16,909 bases of DNA from DASVWH01 sp036389715 (lineage in GTDB: Bacteria; Acidobacteriota; Blastocatellia; Pyrinomonadales; Pyrinomonadaceae): contig DASVWH010000138.1 of NCBI GenBank assembly GCA_036389715.1, forward strand, positions 1 through 16,909. The letters run 5' to 3'. A program made the position numbers and the translations under genes. How positions within the stretch are numbered: the first letter of the stretch is position 1; every line of letters starts with the position of its first letter. This document shows, piece after piece, positions 14,879-16,909 of this stretch. The notes below the pieces were generated by a model that was not told the DNA's origin, ran no database searches, and worked only from the letters and a program-made list of their open reading frames with translations.

Positions 14879-16033
14879 GTGGAAAAGTCTCTGTTTCAGA
14901 GTTTTTTTATGGGCGGGTTCGAGTGTGCGACCCATCGTCTGAGGACCGGAAAGCGCCTGGACATGATTGCGGCGACGAAGCATGACAGGTTCGTCGTCGA
15001 GGATTACAGGCGGCTGGTCGAATACGGGATGCGGACGGCGCGCGACGGGATTCGCTGGCATCTGATCGAGGAGCGTCCGAACAGCTACGATTTTTCGAGC
15101 GTCGTGCCGATGCTCCGGGCGGCGCACGAGACGGGCGTTCAGGTCATCTGGGACCTCTGCCATTACGGCTGGCCCGACGATATTGACATCTTCAAGCCGG
15201 AGTTCGTCACGCGCTTTGCGCGGATGGCGCGAGAGTTTGCGCGGCTCCTGGTCAACGAGACGGACTCTGTTCCCTTCATCACGCCCGTCAACGAAATCTC
15301 TTTCTTTGCCTGGGCCAGCGGTGAATCCGCTTATCTCAACCCGTTTGCGACCGGGCGCAGCTACGAGTTGAAAGATCAGCTCATCAGGGCCGCGATCGAG
15401 GCGACTGAGGCCATCTGGGATGTCGCCCCGCACGCGCGCATCGTCAACGTAGACCCGGCCATCAACGTCGTCTGTGACCCGGCGCGACCCTTTGAGCGAG
15501 AGGCGGCCGCGGACTATCACTATCTACAGTATCACGCGCGTGACATCCTGACCGGGCGCGAGCGGCCTGAACTGGGCGGCGCTGAAAAGTATCTGGACAT
15601 CATCGGCGTCAACTACTACGCGTTCAACCAGTGGATTTACGGCGACACGGTTTATCACCCGCGCATCCCCGTCACGCTCTACGACCCGCTCTATCGCCCT
15701 TTGAGCAGTATCTTGAGCGAGATATACGAACGCTACGCGCGCCCGATGTTTATCGCCGAGACGGGGACGGAAGGCGATTTCCGTCCCACCTGGCTAGCTT
15801 ACGTCGCGGGCGAGGTCCGGGCCGCCGCGAGTGCGGGCGTGCCGGTCGAAGGCATCTGCCTGTACCCGGTCGTAAACTTTCCCGGCTGGGATAATGACCG
15901 TTACTGCTGCAACGGCTTATGGGACTACGCGGATGAAAACGGCCACCGGGAAATCTACGAGCCGCTGGCGCAGGAGCTCGGCCGCCAGCGGGAATATTCA
16001 GAGCAGCTCGCCGTTGAAGCAAACCCGAAGTGA
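14879..16033 (+). CDS. Clan GH-A-like glycosidase, family uncertain
   Basis: A 384-residue cytoplasmic-looking protein. GTG 14879 was chosen because AAGGGGAGAGG (14862-14872) sits six bases before it; an upstream GTG at 14720 would add 53 poorly conserved-looking residues. The protein opens with SLFQSFFMGGFECATHR and has the sequence features of a (beta/alpha)8 barrel: GIRWHLIE, VIWDLCHYGWPDDIDIF, ITPVNEISFFAW, IIGVNYYAFNQW, MFIAETGTEG and PVEGICLYPVVNFPGWDND. In clan GH-A enzymes the acid/base Glu follows Asn at the end of strand 4, here Asn138-Glu139, and the nucleophile lies at the end of strand 7, here Glu294. A retaining beta-glycosidase (GH1-like) is the best guess; the substrate is unknown. 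No signal peptide is seen. Confidence 0.8.
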   Translation: MEKSLFQSFFMGGFECATHRLRTGKRLDMIAATKHDRFVVEDYRRLVEYGMRTARDGIRWHLIEERPNSYDFSSVVPMLRAAHETGVQVIWDLCHYGWPDDIDIFKPEFVTRFARMAREFARLLVNETDSVPFITPVNEISFFAWASGESAYLNPFATGRSYELKDQLIRAAIEATEAIWDVAPHARIVNVDPAINVVCDPARPFEREAAADYHYLQYHARDILTGRERPELGGAEKYLDIIGVNYYAFNQWIYGDTVYHPRIPVTLYDPLYRPLSSILSEIYERYARPMFIAETGTEGDFRPTWLAYVAGEVRAAASAGVPVEGICLYPVVNFPGWDNDRYCCNGLWDYADENGHREIYEPLAQELGRQREYSEQLAVEANPK

Positions 16034-16069
16034 GTCGAGAAGCTCTAAGGATAAGCGGAGAAGCCCCTG

Positions 16070-16597
16070 ATGATGAGCGGAGAAGCCTGCAAGTTGAGTG
16101 AGATGAGACGCAAATCAGCATTACTGGTCCTGGCCGCGCTCTTCCTGTGCGGTTACTGCCAGTCCGCCATCGCTCAATCCGACGATGCCGCGCGCGCCCG
16201 TTCCATGAAGGGGCATGAGTTGTATAGCTGGCGCGCACGCGGAGGCTGGTATTTCTCCCTGCTGGTCGGAACTAATCGTCTCAAGAGTTACGCGGAAGTC
16301 ACTTCGCGGAGAGTCCGCATCGGCGGCGTAGCGGCTCTTAAAAGGGAGCTTGGAAAGCTGCCCGCCGGAGAAGAGGTCTTCTGGTCCAGCGGGCGATTGC
16401 GAGGGCTGTCTCTGCCGCCGCCCCGGATTGTCGAAGAGTTGCGAGCCTACTGTGAGCGGCGCGGCGTCAGGCTGGTCGGGGCCGCAGAGCCGCGCGCGGG
16501 CCGCTCATTTTGCGAGAGCATCTCTTTCTTCACCGGCATTGTTGATGTCGAGCAGCTCAAAATCGATGAGAGATACTGCCTGAGCCATCTTCTGTAG
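16070..16597 (+). CDS. Small secreted protein of unknown function
   Basis: A 175-residue protein. ATG 16070 has GGAGAAG about seven bases upstream; a later ATG at 16103 would start directly at MRRKSALLVLAALFL, the signal peptide. The signal ends near SAIAQ. The mature part contains a short patch SWRARGGWYFSLLVGTNRLKSYAEV and a region RIGGVAALKRELGKLPAGEEVFW, with two spaced cysteines (AYCERRG and FCESISF) and a last one near the C-terminus (YCLSHLL). No motif that I recognise is present. The end overlaps a - strand reading frame by 93 bases, so the C-terminal part of one of the two may be misjudged. Confidence 0.6.
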   Translation: MMSGEACKLSEMRRKSALLVLAALFLCGYCQSAIAQSDDAARARSMKGHELYSWRARGGWYFSLLVGTNRLKSYAEVTSRRVRIGGVAALKRELGKLPAGEEVFWSSGRLRGLSLPPPRIVEELRAYCERRGVRLVGAAEPRAGRSFCESISFFTGIVDVEQLKIDERYCLSHLL

Positions 16598-16909
16598 GCT
16601 TTGGACGGGCTCGGCCGGAGCCGCGAGTTCGGCCGGGCGAGCGGCCGCGCCGGAACCGCGCAGCATCTGGAACCGCGCAGTGATTAAGCGCGCCACACTT
16701 AACCCCAGACTCGCATCGAGCCCGGACAAATATTCGGCCAGCACCTTCTGCGAGACGTGCTCGAAAGCGCGTCGAATCTCGGTCGCGGCGGCGCTCACTC
16801 CCTGGGCTATAATCATCTCGAAATCATTTCCGCCGCGCGTCAGCCGGTTGGCGAAACTGAGCAGGCCGACACGCCCCTCGTTATGAATCGCGCCCGTCAC
16901 GACGATGAC
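16505..16909 (-). CDS. Partial protein running off the right edge, unknown function
   Basis: The frame is open from the right edge down to a stop at 16505 and gives about 134 C-terminal residues. The visible part reads VVTGAIHNEGRVGLLSFANR, then a long amphipathic region IIAQGVSAAATEIRRAFEHVSQKVLAEYLSGLDASLGL, and a helical tail rich in Ala and Pro. The composition is protein-like with no internal stop. It overlaps the convergent + strand gene by 93 bases at 16505-16597, which is long for a convergent pair. Its true start lies beyond the window. I do not recognise the family. Confidence 0.45.
   Translation of the reverse strand, partial: VIVVTGAIHNEGRVGLLSFANRLTRGGNDFEMIIAQGVSAAATEIRRAFEHVSQKVLAEYLSGLDASLGLSVARLITARFQMLRGSGAAARPAELAAPAEPVQSLQKMAQAVSLIDFELLDINNAGEERDALAK

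Overview
The window reads as a chromosomal segment of an Acidobacteriota bacterium, possibly Blastocatellia-like. The basis is GC-rich coding with GC-rich third positions, a secreted VWFA-type protein of the kind expanded in Acidobacteria, several secreted DUF4097 proteins and a DUF2911 protein. The phylum is inferred from gene content only; no rRNA or other marker gene is present.

Layout. Positions 2-1318 hold the end of one DUF4097 gene and a complete second one, both on the + strand. A 475-base gap with two terminator-like hairpins follows. From 1794 to 9479 six + strand genes run co-directionally: a SyrD/PvdE-type peptide exporter, a CmlA-type diiron beta-hydroxylase, a PAPS-dependent sulfotransferase, an MbtH-like protein, a type II thioesterase, and a fused ATP sulfurylase/APS kinase. 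This is the toolkit of a nonribosomal peptide pathway with an unusual sulfation branch. No adenylation, condensation or carrier domain appears anywhere in the window. A perfect (GCAA)22 tract of 88 bases lies between the sulfotransferase and mbtH.

How the cassette should work (inference). The fused Sat/CysC makes PAPS and the sulfotransferase uses it. The CmlA-like enzyme hydroxylates the beta-carbon of a carrier-bound amino acid. MbtH supports adenylation domains in trans, the thioesterase clears mis-primed carriers, and the ABC protein exports the product. The predicted product is a beta-hydroxylated, sulfated peptide made by a synthetase encoded elsewhere, or one in which beta-sulfation activates a hydroxyl for elimination.

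The right part is ordinary-looking. A VWFA-type protein and a third DUF4097 protein lie on the - strand. They are followed by + strand genes for a small secreted protein, a DUF2911 protein, a clan GH-A-like glycosidase and a small secreted protein of unknown function. A - strand gene runs off the right edge. The VWFA-DUF4097 gap and the divergent DUF4097/secreted-protein promoter region contain long inverted repeats that the genes do not explain.
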